Positions 26,997 to 35,647 of a DNA stretch of 64,000 nt are shown here, piece by piece. Origin of the DNA: Streptococcus sp. 1643 (GTDB lineage: Bacteria > Bacillota > Bacilli > Lactobacillales > Streptococcaceae). Position numbers and translations under genes: made by a program. Numbering within the stretch: the stretch's first letter is position 1; the number at the start of each line of letters is the position of its first letter. The stretch spans positions 693,001 to 757,000 of the forward strand of contig NZ_CP040231.1 in the NCBI RefSeq assembly GCF_006228325.1, in the 5' to 3' direction. The notes beneath the pieces were generated by a model that saw only the letters and a program-made list of their open reading frames with translations, searched no databases and had not been told where the DNA came from.

Positions 26997-27822
26997 CGGA
27001 GAGCAAATCGCTGAAAAAGTTTATCCTCAGTTATTGCACCACGTCGGTATGATTCGTGGGGAATACTTACTGAGAGAGCTTAATCAAAACATCCTATTAG
27101 CAAGTTGTCAGCAATTTGTAAAAGATTATCTAGATACCATTTGCTCCTTGTGCTCAGATGAAGAGGTTTGGTATCGTTTTTCAGAGTTAACAAATACAGA
27201 AGCTAATTGTTTAGAGGGGACTAAAGAGCATTTTGATGAAAATCATCCCTTGTTTGGATATAGAGGGACAAGGCGTTTGCTGGCGTGTCCGAATGAATTT
27301 CAGGCTGAGGCACATGTCATTACAGAAGTTTATCAAACAAATCCCAATCTGTCTGTTATTTTTCCTTTTGTCAATGATGCCGACCAATTAAAACAAGCTA
27401 TTAGAGTATTGCGTGAGCATGGTTTTACTGGAAAAGTCGGCACAATGATTGAATTACCGTCAGCTTATTTTGACTTGGACAGGATACTGGAAACGGGTAT
27501 TTCAAAGATTATAGTTGGAATGAATGATTTGACTTCTTTTGTTTTTGCGACTGTGAGAAACAGTCAATGGCATGATATGGAAAGTCCAATAATATTAGAT
27601 ATGCTAAGACAAATGCAGGATAAAGCAAGGATGAAAAAGATTGACTTTGCTGTAGCAGGCTATCTGAATACTTCTTTCATACAAAAAATGAATCAGATGG
27701 GTATCAAGTGTATTATCCACTACAGTTCTATTCCAGAGATTTTTGATTTAGAGATTGACCATCCAGACCACCTCAAACGTGTAAAAGAAGTAAGTAAAAA
27801 ATTACAAAGGAGCAACCCATGA
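26971..27822 (+). CDS. Stand-alone PEP-utilising enzyme C-terminal barrel
   Basis: 283 residues corresponding only to the C-terminal PEP/pyruvate TIM barrel of PEP synthase, PPDK and PTS enzyme I. Seen: G-M-I-R-G-E-Y-L-L, then N-E-A-N-C-L-E-G, G-Y-R-G-T-R-R, I-F-P-F-V-N, M-I-E-L-P-S-A and G-M-N-D-L-T-S-F in the family order. The phosphohistidine and ATP-grasp domains are absent. The catalytic cysteine of the G-I-C-G motif is replaced (V-A-G-Y). It may bind PEP or pyruvate as a sensor rather than catalyse. The start overlaps the NUDIX gene and the end overlaps the ASCH gene. Confidence 0.75.
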   Translation: MMRNQLALSGEQIAEKVYPQLLHHVGMIRGEYLLRELNQNILLASCQQFVKDYLDTICSLCSDEEVWYRFSELTNTEANCLEGTKEHFDENHPLFGYRGTRRLLACPNEFQAEAHVITEVYQTNPNLSVIFPFVNDADQLKQAIRVLREHGFTGKVGTMIELPSAYFDLDRILETGISKIIVGMNDLTSFVFATVRNSQWHDMESPIILDMLRQMQDKARMKKIDFAVAGYLNTSFIQKMNQMGIKCIIHYSSIPEIFDLEIDHPDHLKRVKEVSKKLQRSNP

Positions 27823-28259
27823 CACCGCAAGAAATGTGGAATGCATACAAGCAAATCAACCCCTCTATCGGAGATGAGATAGATGCCTGGGCTTTTGGAG
27901 TGGAAGCAGATCTCTTGGCAGATTTGGTTTTAAAAGGCGAAAAGACAGCAACTGCCTCGGCCTACGACCTCTACGCAATAGAGGATGAACCTCTTCCGCA
28001 AGAAGGGACCTTCGATGTTATTTTAGACAGTCAAGATCAGGCTGTCTGCATTGTCGAAATTACCAAGGTTTCCGTTCAGCCTTTCAATCAAGTTTCTGCA
28101 GACCATGCCTACAAGGAAGGGGAGGGAGACAAATCTTTAGCCTATTGGCGTCAGGTTCATGAGAACTTTTTCACCGAGTGGATGAGGGAAGCCGGACTGA
28201 CTTTTAGCCCTGACAGCAAGGTCGTTTTGGAAGAATTTCGCAAGGTCTACCCACTCTAG
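27819..28259 (+). CDS. ASCH domain protein
   Basis: 146 residues. Seen: D-E-I-D-A-W-A-F-G near the start, the G-E-K-T-A-T-A-S signature, and E-G-D-K-S-L-A-Y-W-R-Q-V-H, all typical of ASCH, a PUA-like fold proposed to bind RNA or modified nucleosides. Some members are amidohydrolases of acetylated cytidine, but that cannot be assumed here. ATG overlaps the previous stop (ATGA). Last gene of the overlapping cassette. Confidence 0.85.
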   Translation: MTPQEMWNAYKQINPSIGDEIDAWAFGVEADLLADLVLKGEKTATASAYDLYAIEDEPLPQEGTFDVILDSQDQAVCIVEITKVSVQPFNQVSADHAYKEGEGDKSLAYWRQVHENFFTEWMREAGLTFSPDSKVVLEEFRKVYPL

Positions 28260-28319
28260 ACTGCTGAAGGAAGAAAGTTTTGGAAATTACCGTCCAATCC
28301 TTTTTTCTTAAGCAAAACA

Positions 28320-28328
28320 TGATATAAT
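28320..28328 (+). promoter_or_regulatory. Extended -10 promoter for pepN
   Basis: TGA followed by TATAAT, 51 bases before the pepN start. Confidence 0.6.
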
Positions 28329-28379
28329 AAGTTTGTTTGAATAAGAGTAAAACTCTTAAACTTAGAATAGGAGAAAACT

Positions 28380-30926
28380 ATGCAAGCAGTTGAACATTTT
28401 ATTACGCAATTTGTTCCTGAACATTATGATTTATTTTTGGACTTGAGTCGTGAGACCAAGACCTTTTCTGGGAAGGTGACCATCACTGGTCAAGCCAAGA
28501 GTGACCGTATTTCCCTTCACCAAAAAGATTTGGAAATCGCTTCTGTAGAAGTTGCGGGTCAAGCTCGTCCATTTACAGTTGATCATGAAAATGAAGCCCT
28601 TCATATCGAATTGGCTGAGGCCGGTCAAGTTGAAGTGGTCATCGCCTTTTCAGGAAAAATTACAGACAACATGACAGGGATTTACCCTTCTTACTACACA
28701 GTAGATGGTATCAAGAAGGAAGTCTTGTCTACGCAGTTTGAAAGCCACTTTGCGCGTGAAGCCTTTCCGTGTGTAGATGAGCCAGAAGCCAAAGCAACCT
28801 TTGATCTCGCTCTTCGCTTTGACCAAGCAGCAGGTGAGTTGGCCTTGTCAAACATGCCTGAGATTGATGTGGATAACCGCAAGGAAACAGGTATTTGGAA
28901 GTTTGAGACAACACCTCGTATGTCATCTTACTTGTTGGCCTTTGTAGCTGGTGACTTGCAAGGGGTTACCGCTAAAACTAAAAATGGTACCCTCGTAGGT
29001 GTCTACTCGACCAAAGCACATCCACTATCAAACCTTGACTTCTCATTGGACATTGCTGTTCGCTCAATCGAGTTTTACGAAGATTACTACGGAGTTAAGT
29101 ACCCAATCCCTCAATCTCTCCATATCGCCCTCCCTGACTTCTCAGCGGGTGCAATGGAAAACTGGGGTCTGGTAACCTACCGTGAAGTTTACTTGGTTGT
29201 GGATGAGAACTCAACCTTTGCTAGCCGTCAACAAGTTGCCCTAGTTGTAGCACATGAGTTGGCTCACCAATGGTTTGGTAACCTCGTTACTATGAAATGG
29301 TGGGATGACCTCTGGCTCAATGAAAGCTTCGCTAACATGATGGAATACGTCTGTGTCGATGCCATCGAGCCAAGTTGGAATATTTTTGAAGATTTCCAAA
29401 CAGGTGGTGTTCCAGCGGCACTTAAACGCGATGCGACGGATGGTGTTCAGTCTGTCCATGTTGAAGTTAAACACCCAGATGAAATCAATACGCTCTTTGA
29501 TGGCGCTATCGTCTATGCCAAAGGAAGCCGTCTCATGCACATGCTTCGCCGTTGGCTCGGAGATGCTGATTTCGCTAAAGGCTTGCATGCTTACTTTGAA
29601 AAGCACCAGTACAGCAACACCATTGGTCGTGACCTTTGGAATGCTCTCGGACAAGCATCAGGACGTGATGTTGCAGCCTTCATGGATTCTTGGTTGGAAC
29701 AACCTGGATACCCAGTTCTCACTGTCAAAGTTGAAAATGACGTCTTGAAGATTTCGCAAAAACAATTCTTTATCGGTGAGCACGAAGACAAGAACCGTCT
29801 CTGGGTTGTGCCACTCAACAGCAACTGGAAAGGCTTGCCAGATACACTCGAAACTGAAAGTATCGAAATCCCTGGCTACGTAGCTCTTCTTGCTGAAAAT
29901 GAAGGGGCTCTTCGTCTCAACACTGAAAATACTGCCCACTATATTACCGACTATCAAGGAGACTTGTTAGAAGCTGTTCTTGCTGAGCTAGAGACACTTG
30001 ATAACACAAGCAAACTGCAAATTGTTCAAGAACGTCGTTTGTTGGCTGAGGCAGGGCACATTTCTTATGCAGACTTGCTTCCAGTACTTGAAAAACTTGC
30101 TAAGGAAGAGTCTTATCTGGTAGTTTCAGCTGTTTCTCAAGTGATTGCTGCCCTTGAGCGCTTTATCGATGAAGGAACAGAAACTGAGAAAGCCTTTAAC
30201 ACACTCGTTGCTAAATTGGCTCGTCACAACTATGACCGTCTTGGTTTTGAAGCCAAAGATGGGGAATCAGATGAAGATGAATTGGTTCGTCAGTTGACCA
30301 TTTCCATGATGATTCGCTCAAATGAAGCAGAAGCTAGTCAAGTCGCTAGTCAAATCTTTGCAGCTCACAAGGAGAATCTTGCAGGCCTTCCAGCAGCAAT
30401 CCGTGCTCAAGTGCTCATCAATGAAATGAAACACCATGAGACCAAGGACTTGGTCGTAACTTATCTGGACCTCTACACTCATGCAACGGATGCGGTCTTC
30501 AAACGCCAGTTGGCAGCAGCTCTAGCCTACAGTACAGATGCGGACAATATCCAAACCTTGATTGACTCATGGAAAGATAAATTTGTGGTCAAACCACAGG
30601 ACCTTTCTTCTTGGTATCTCCAATTCCTTGGACACAAGGCTACTCAAGAAACTGTTTGGGTTTGGGCGCGTGAAAACTGGGATTGGATCAAGGCGGCCCT
30701 TGGTGGGGATATGAGCTTTGATAGTTTTGTCATCTTCCCATCACACATCTTTAAAACAGAGCAACGCTTGGCAGAGTACAAGGAATTCTTTGAACCACAA
30801 CTCTCTGACCTCGCTCTTAGCCGTAATATCAAGATGGGAATCAAGGATATCGCAGCGCGTGTTGACTTGATTAAGCGTGAGAAAGCAGCAGTCGAAACTG
30901 TTGTAGCCCAATATGCCAAAGCTTAA
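28380..30926 (+). CDS. pepN: Aminopeptidase N (lysyl aminopeptidase)
   Basis: 848 residues, M1 family zinc metalloprotease. G-A-M-E-N-W-G-L recognises the free amino end; H-E-L-A-H at about 292-296 plus N-E-S-F-A downstream form the zinc site. A long helical C-terminal domain follows, as in the family. Cytosolic, releases N-terminal residues from peptides for nutrition. Own promoter and a strong terminator before ciaR. Confidence 0.97.
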   Translation: MQAVEHFITQFVPEHYDLFLDLSRETKTFSGKVTITGQAKSDRISLHQKDLEIASVEVAGQARPFTVDHENEALHIELAEAGQVEVVIAFSGKITDNMTGIYPSYYTVDGIKKEVLSTQFESHFAREAFPCVDEPEAKATFDLALRFDQAAGELALSNMPEIDVDNRKETGIWKFETTPRMSSYLLAFVAGDLQGVTAKTKNGTLVGVYSTKAHPLSNLDFSLDIAVRSIEFYEDYYGVKYPIPQSLHIALPDFSAGAMENWGLVTYREVYLVVDENSTFASRQQVALVVAHELAHQWFGNLVTMKWWDDLWLNESFANMMEYVCVDAIEPSWNIFEDFQTGGVPAALKRDATDGVQSVHVEVKHPDEINTLFDGAIVYAKGSRLMHMLRRWLGDADFAKGLHAYFEKHQYSNTIGRDLWNALGQASGRDVAAFMDSWLEQPGYPVLTVKVENDVLKISQKQFFIGEHEDKNRLWVVPLNSNWKGLPDTLETESIEIPGYVALLAENEGALRLNTENTAHYITDYQGDLLEAVLAELETLDNTSKLQIVQERRLLAEAGHISYADLLPVLEKLAKEESYLVVSAVSQVIAALERFIDEGTETEKAFNTLVAKLARHNYDRLGFEAKDGESDEDELVRQLTISMMIRSNEAEASQVASQIFAAHKENLAGLPAAIRAQVLINEMKHHETKDLVVTYLDLYTHATDAVFKRQLAAALAYSTDADNIQTLIDSWKDKFVVKPQDLSSWYLQFLGHKATQETVWVWARENWDWIKAALGGDMSFDSFVIFPSHIFKTEQRLAEYKEFFEPQLSDLALSRNIKMGIKDIAARVDLIKREKAAVETVVAQYAKA

Positions 30927-30944
30927 TTCGTTCAAAATGTAAAC

Positions 30945-30992
30945 AAAAACTCAACTTTCTATCTGAAAAGAAGAGAGAGTTGAGTTTTTTTT
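30945..30992 (+). terminator. Terminator after pepN
   Basis: AACTCAACT pairs with AGTTGAGTT, followed by T8; the last T bases begin the CiaR-like site. Confidence 0.85.
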
Positions 30993-31011
30993 AAGGCAAT
31001 TTTGGTATAAT
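30990..31011 (+). promoter_or_regulatory. ciaR promoter with a CiaR-like half site
   Basis: TTTAAG-N5-TTTGGT (30990-31006) resembles the CiaR direct repeat TTTAAG-N5-TTTAAG with two changes. TATAAT at 31006-31011 follows directly, compatible with the known autoregulation of ciaRH. Confidence 0.55.
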
Positions 31012-31035
31012 AATCATAACAAGGAGGAGTTTCTG

Positions 31036-31710
31036 ATGATAAAAATCTTATTAGTAGAAGATGACCTGGGCCTGTCAAACTCAGTATTTGACTTTTTGGA
31101 TGATTTTGCAGATGTCATGCAGGTCTTTGATGGAGAAGAGGGGCTCTACGAAGCAGAAAGTGGTGTTTATGACTTGATTCTGCTTGACCTCATGTTGCCT
31201 GAAAAAAATGGCTTCCAAGTTTTGAAAGAATTGCGTGAAAAAGGAATTACAACTCCTGTCCTTATCATGACTGCTAAGGAAAGTTTGGATGACAAGGGGC
31301 ATGGATTTGAATTGGGAGCGGATGACTACCTCACCAAACCTTTCTACCTAGAAGAACTCAAAATGCGGATTCAAGCCCTTCTCAAACGTTCAGGCAAGTT
31401 TAACGAAAATACCTTGACCTATGGGGATGTTGTCGTCAACCTTTCAACGAATGAAGTAAAAGTGGAAGATACGCCTGTGGAACTGCTCGGAAAAGAGTTT
31501 GAGTTATTGGTTTACTTCCTTCAAAATCAAAATGTCATTCTTCCCAAGACACAAATTTTTGATCGTCTATGGGGATTTGATAGCGATACGACTATTTCCG
31601 TTGTAGAAGTCTATGTTTCAAAAGTTCGTAAGAAATTGAAGGGGACAGCCTTTGCTGAAAATCTTCAAACCTTGCGTAGTGTCGGGTATATTTTAAAAGA
31701 TGTTCAATAA
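31036..31710 (+). CDS. ciaR: Response regulator CiaR
   Basis: 224 residues. Receiver domain with E8, D9-D10, phospho-acceptor D51 in L-L-D-L-M-L-P-E, T in M-T-A-K-E, and K in L-T-K-P-F; C-terminal OmpR/PhoB-type winged helix. Controls envelope stress, competence inhibition, htrA and the csRNAs in pneumococcus. AAGGAGG precedes the ATG. The end overlaps ciaH by 11 bases. Confidence 0.96.
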   Translation: MIKILLVEDDLGLSNSVFDFLDDFADVMQVFDGEEGLYEAESGVYDLILLDLMLPEKNGFQVLKELREKGITTPVLIMTAKESLDDKGHGFELGADDYLTKPFYLEELKMRIQALLKRSGKFNENTLTYGDVVVNLSTNEVKVEDTPVELLGKEFELLVYFLQNQNVILPKTQIFDRLWGFDSDTTISVVEVYVSKVRKKLKGTAFAENLQTLRSVGYILKDVQ

Positions 31711-33037
31711 ACTAAAAAAAACATGGTATGCGGATGATTTCAGCTATTTCATTCGAAACTTCGGAGTGTTCACCCTGATTTTCTCTGCTATGACCTTGAT
31801 TATCCTTCAGGTCATGCACTCGAGTCTCTACACTTCTGTAGATGAAAAACTCCAAGCCCTTAGTAGTAGTCCTCAAGCTGTTATCCAGTTAGCCCTTAAT
31901 CGGGCAACTGAGGAAGTCAAGGATATTCAACCAGCAACAGCGGATGCCAGCAAGGCTGAAATCAAGCCCAATGTTAGCTCCAATACAGAAGTTTTGCTTT
32001 TTGACAAGGATTTTAACCAACTCTTACTGGGTAATCGCTTTTTAGGCTTGGACAAGATCAAACTGGACAAGAAAGAGTTGAATCATATTCGGCAAATCCA
32101 AGTTTTCAACAGCTATGGTCAGGAAGAAACCTATCGAATGGTCTTGATGGAAACCAACTCTTCCACCGTATCAAGTAATGTCAAATATGCGGCGGTTCTA
32201 ATCAATACCAGCCAGCTTGAGCAAATCAGCCAAAATCACGAGCATTTAATTGTTGTAGTCATGGCTAGTTTCTGGCTCCTGTCTTTAATTGCTAGTGTTT
32301 ACCTGGCACGTGTCAGTGTCAAACCGCTACTGGAAAGCATGCAAAAGCAGAAGTCCTTTGTTGAAAATGCGAGTCACGAACTGAGAACGCCTTTGGCCGT
32401 TTTACAAAATCGTTTAGAAAATCTCTTTCGAAAACCAGAGGCAACCATCATGGAATCCAGCGAAAGTATCGCTTCCAGTCTTGAAGAGGTTCGCAACATG
32501 CGCTTCCTCACGACCAATCTTCTCAACCTTGCACGTCGAGATGATGGAATTAAACCAGAAATAGCAGAAGTATCACCACAGTTCTTAAAGACGACCTTTG
32601 CTAACTATGAGTTGATTGCTTCTGAAAATGATCGTATTTTTGAGTATGAAAATCGGATTTATCGTCCCTTCATGACCGATCAGTTGCTCCTAAAACAGCT
32701 CATGACCATTTTATTTGACAATGCCATCAAGTATACCGAAGAAGATGGGAAAATTGAGTTCGTAGTTCATGCTACAGATCGTCACCTCTATCTAACAGTA
32801 ACGGATAACGGAATTGGAATCTCAGCTGCTGATAAGAAGAAAATCTTTGACCGTTTTTACCGTGTAGACAAGGCAAGAACTCGTCAGAAAGGTGGCTTTG
32901 GTCTTGGACTATCTTTAGCCAAGCAGATCGTAGATGCCTTACGAGGAACGATTAGCGTCAAAGATAACAAACCTAGAGGAACAATTTTTGAAGTTAAAAT
33001 CGCTATTCAATCTCCTTCAAAACGTAAGAATAAATAA
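31700..33037 (+). CDS. ciaH: Sensor histidine kinase CiaH
   Basis: 445 residues. Two membrane segments (about 18-40 and 183-205) flank an external sensor region; the H-box [10 protein letters not shown] has H226, and N, G1 (D-N-G-I-G) and G2 (G-G-F-G-L-G-L-S) boxes are intact. Partner of CiaR, senses a cell-envelope signal. Confidence 0.96.
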   Translation: MFNKLKKTWYADDFSYFIRNFGVFTLIFSAMTLIILQVMHSSLYTSVDEKLQALSSSPQAVIQLALNRATEEVKDIQPATADASKAEIKPNVSSNTEVLLFDKDFNQLLLGNRFLGLDKIKLDKKELNHIRQIQVFNSYGQEETYRMVLMETNSSTVSSNVKYAAVLINTSQLEQISQNHEHLIVVVMASFWLLSLIASVYLARVSVKPLLESMQKQKSFVENASHELRTPLAVLQNRLENLFRKPEATIMESSESIASSLEEVRNMRFLTTNLLNLARRDDGIKPEIAEVSPQFLKTTFANYELIASENDRIFEYENRIYRPFMTDQLLLKQLMTILFDNAIKYTEEDGKIEFVVHATDRHLYLTVTDNGIGISAADKKKIFDRFYRVDKARTRQKGGFGLGLSLAKQIVDALRGTISVKDNKPRGTIFEVKIAIQSPSKRKNK

Positions 33038-33066
33038 AAAAAGACAGTTATATGACTGTCTTTTTT
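33036..33066. terminator. Terminator after ciaH
   Basis: A7-GACAGT pairs with ACTGTC-T6 around TATATG, symmetrical and probably bidirectional. Confidence 0.88.
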
Positions 33067-33080
33067 GGTAACTAGAAAAG

Positions 33081-33102
33081 AGGTTGGTAGTAGTACCAAC
33101 CT
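33081..33102 (-). terminator. Terminator of the DUF3270 gene
   Basis: AGGTTGGTA pairs with TACCAACCT immediately after the reverse-strand stop codon; on the minus strand CTTTTCT follows. Confidence 0.65.
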
Positions 33103-33387
33103 TTATTTTGAAAATTTTCGTTTCATTATCTTTCGTTGAAGTTGTAAAAGGGCGAAACTAAGACCTATTGCAGCGACAAAGGATAAGGCTGTATTTAATT
33201 TTAAAGCTAAAAAGATAAAACTAAACAGTGCCATAAAAATACAGAAACAAGCGATATTTACAAAAAATAAAATCTCTTTTAGGTTAGGGCCAACTGGGGC
33301 TTCAGGTGTGTAATCTTGGTAAAGCGGAGTTTGTTTTAATTCGGGAGCTTGTTCAAACTCATAAGCTTCTAATTTTCTTGCGGACAT
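33103..33387 (-). CDS. DUF3270 membrane protein
   Basis: 94 residues with a hydrophilic N-terminal 35 residues and two hydrophobic helices (about 38-60 and 65-82), then a basic end. Matches the small streptococcal DUF3270 family found next to ciaRH in pneumococcus. Function unknown. AAGGAGAGA before the start on the minus strand. Confidence 0.8.
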   Translation of the reverse strand: MSARKLEAYEFEQAPELKQTPLYQDYTPEAPVGPNLKEILFFVNIACFCIFMALFSFIFLALKLNTALSFVAAIGLSFALLQLQRKIMKRKFSK

Positions 33388-33497
33388 GATTCTCTCCTTA
33401 ACAGTACATAACTATTTTATCATTTTTTATGCAGAGAATTATTACAGAATTGTTACAAAACTACTAAAGTCTCTTATCAACTTATAAGTCTCTCTTC

Positions 33498-33526
33498 TTG
33501 ACACCCACTAGAGAAAATGATAGCAT
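33498..33526 (+). promoter_or_regulatory. Promoter of the HrtBA-like transporter operon
   Basis: TTGACA, exactly 17 bases, TAGCAT, 247 bases before the hrtB-like start. The leader between holds several small hairpins and a short ORF. The rest of the gap between 33388 and 33773 shows no gene. Confidence 0.7.
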
Positions 33527-33692
33527 GGATGTTACACTTAAAACAGATGACCTGACCTTCTTAATTATAAATATACTGAGAAAGGAAAGGAAAACTTATA
33601 TAAATTGATAGCAAGCTGAGGCTTTTTCCTAAGATGATTTGTTAAGTTGCTACCTGGATACTTTTGAAGAGTATTGGTAGGAGTTGTTTTGA

Positions 33693-33740
33693 ATGGATGA
33701 TAAGACAGAGATTCTGTCTATTGGACTGGGTGGCTTTTAA
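33693..33740 (+). CDS. Possible 15-codon leader peptide upstream of the ABC permease
   Basis: ATG preceded at 9 bases by TAGGAG, reading M-D-D-K-T-E-I-L-S-I-G-L-G-G-F then stop, 32 bases before the permease start. The coding stretch contains a small hairpin (GACAG/CTGTC), and a second (GGGTGG/CTACCT) spans its end. It could be a regulatory upstream ORF; there is no direct proof of translation. Confidence 0.35.
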   Translation: MDDKTEILSIGLGGF

Positions 33741-33772
33741 ACTACCTTTGGGAAATGTTAAAGGAGATAAGC

Positions 33773-34828
33773 ATGTATCTTGCTATCAAAGAAATAGTAC
33801 GAAACAAACTTCGATATAGTTTGATTCTAACTACCATTTTTCTTATCGCTTTTATGGTCTTTTTTATGACCAGTCTAGCTCTTGGTCTTGTGCGAAACAA
33901 CCGAGCAGCTATTGATAATTGGCAAGCGACGGGTGTCGTTTTATCCGACTACGCAAATGATAATTTGACGGCATCCTTTATTCCTGAAAAGGACTACAAG
34001 GAAAAGAGTTCTGAAGAGGCTGCTCCATTGGGCTATATGTTCGCTGTGACCAATCTAGTCGATGGTAGTGAAAAGGTCAATGTTTCCATTTTTGCTCAAG
34101 ACTGGGACGCTTTTATCTCTCCTAGTTTGACGGAGGGTCGTTATCCTGAAGGAGATTATGAGGTTGTCGTGGATCAGTCCTTTGAGAACTATGGGATGAA
34201 GCTAGGTGATACCATTCAACTGAATGGAAGCGATTCAAGTTACAAGATTGTAGGCCTGACTCAAGGAAATAAATTTTTCACCGAGCCTGTTGTCTTTACG
34301 AGCCTGACAACTTATTGGACCTTACAAGGAACCTTGAAAGCCAATCGTTCCATCTCTGCCTTGGTATTGAAAAATGATATAAAAGTGGTCGGGGATGGAC
34401 TGAAGCAGATTTCCATTCCAAAAATGATATCAAAAATTCCTGGTTACACACCTCAGGTTAATGTATTTTCAGGTATGATTCTTGCTATGATTGTTATCAC
34501 TGGCTTGATTGTGGGGATTTTTGTTTATATCATTACTATCCAAAAACTAGGCCTTTATGGAATAATGCGGGCTCAAGGGATACAGATCAAAACCATTGTA
34601 TGGTCCCTTTTCTGTCAAATCTTCCTCCTAGCTGGTATGGGGATTGCTTTAGCCTTGCTGGCAATCGGAGGAGTGATTTTAGTCTTACCAGCTACCTTCT
34701 TTTTCTATCCAAGTTGGATAGCTTACTCTGTCCTAAGTTTGGTAATTTCCATGATGGCCCTTCTAGGTGGTGTCATTTCACTTCCACGCTTGTTAAAGGT
34801 GGACCCGATTACTGCGATTGCAGAATGA
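33773..34828 (+). CDS. FtsX-type ABC permease (HrtB-like)
   Basis: 351 residues with four membrane segments: one at about 16-40, an external MacB-like domain (about 55-235), then three between 240 and 345, as in FtsX/MacB permeases. The sequence start M-Y-L-A-I-K-E-I-V-R-N-K-L-R-Y-S-L resembles the hemin exporter permease HrtB. ATG at 33773 with AAAGGAGA. It is followed at 13 bases by its ATPase. Haem efflux is suggested by similarity only. Confidence 0.75.
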   Translation: MYLAIKEIVRNKLRYSLILTTIFLIAFMVFFMTSLALGLVRNNRAAIDNWQATGVVLSDYANDNLTASFIPEKDYKEKSSEEAAPLGYMFAVTNLVDGSEKVNVSIFAQDWDAFISPSLTEGRYPEGDYEVVVDQSFENYGMKLGDTIQLNGSDSSYKIVGLTQGNKFFTEPVVFTSLTTYWTLQGTLKANRSISALVLKNDIKVVGDGLKQISIPKMISKIPGYTPQVNVFSGMILAMIVITGLIVGIFVYIITIQKLGLYGIMRAQGIQIKTIVWSLFCQIFLLAGMGIALALLAIGGVILVLPATFFFYPSWIAYSVLSLVISMMALLGGVISLPRLLKVDPITAIAE

Positions 34829-34841
34829 TAAGGAGAATAGT

Positions 34842-35522
34842 ATGACAGCATTGATTGAAATGACTCAAGTGACAAAAACCTACGGGGAAGGAAAGATGAA
34901 AGTCGTAGCCCTGCATGAGACGAATTTTCAGCTAAATGCGGGAGAGTTCGTGGCTATCGTCGGGCCTTCTGGATCTGGAAAGACGACCTTTCTAACGACT
35001 CTAGGACAACTTCAGGAAGCATCGAGTGGAAAAATTTTGGTAAAGGGGAAGGAAACAGGCAGTTTGACGGAGAAGGAGAAAACAGACCTCCGTTTTAGAG
35101 AGTTTGGTTTCATTCTCCAGGCTTCAAACCTAATTCCTTTTCTAACAGTCAAGGAACAGCTGGATTTGATTAACAGACTGGATAAGGGAAAAAATAGTAA
35201 AAGTGATCGAAAAGAGCTTTTTGACCTGTTGGATTTGGAAAAAGTACAAGATCAGTATCCAAAGGCTTTATCAGGTGGCGAACGTCAACGTGCAGCGATT
35301 GCTAGAGCGCTCTATAACAATCCAAGCATTGTGCTTGCAGATGAGCCGACAGCCAGTCTAGACACCGAGCGTGCTTACCAAGTAACGGAGATGTTGGCTG
35401 CCATTGCTCATGAACAAGGTAGAGGAGTTGTTATGATTACGCATGATACTCGTCTTCTTGATAAGGTTGACCGTATTTATGTCATGAACGATGGCCACCT
35501 AGTTGAAGAAACACATGCATAA
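34842..35522 (+). CDS. ABC transporter ATP-binding protein (HrtA/MacB type)
   Basis: 226 residues. Walker A G-P-S-G-S-G-K-T-T near 40, signature L-S-G-G-E-R-Q-R near 145, Walker B I-V-L-A-D-E-P-T-A-S-L-D. LolD/HrtA-type ATPase partnered with the FtsX-like permease just upstream. ATG at 34842 has AAGGAGA; the longer upstream frame overlaps the permease end. Confidence 0.88.
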   Translation: MTALIEMTQVTKTYGEGKMKVVALHETNFQLNAGEFVAIVGPSGSGKTTFLTTLGQLQEASSGKILVKGKETGSLTEKEKTDLRFREFGFILQASNLIPFLTVKEQLDLINRLDKGKNSKSDRKELFDLLDLEKVQDQYPKALSGGERQRAAIARALYNNPSIVLADEPTASLDTERAYQVTEMLAAIAHEQGRGVVMITHDTRLLDKVDRIYVMNDGHLVEETHA

Positions 35523-35527
35523 AATAG

Positions 35528-35560
35528 AGTGAATAGTACAAGTTACTGTTCACTTTTTTG
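35528..35560 (+). terminator. Terminator after the HrtA-like gene
   Basis: AGTGAATAGTA pairs with TACTGTTCACT, then T6. Confidence 0.85.
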
Positions 35561-35631
35561 ATTGGAAAAGATAGAAATAAGTTTAACTTTTTGTGAAACT
35601 ATCAGTACCCATAGATGATTTTTGAGAAATG

Positions 35632-35640
35632 TGGTATAAT
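35632..35640 (+). promoter_or_regulatory. Extended -10 promoter placing the start site at the U32 ATG
   Basis: TGG followed by TATAAT ending at 35640; the ATG is at 35648, where transcription should begin. No ribosome binding site fits between, so the message may be leaderless. Confidence 0.6.
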
Positions 35641-35647
35641 TTTTCTT

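Noticed and set aside
33525..33608. 27-codon frame M-D-V-T-L-K in the HrtB-like leader
   Set aside because: Its ATG lies within the promoter region before the expected transcript start and has no ribosome binding site.
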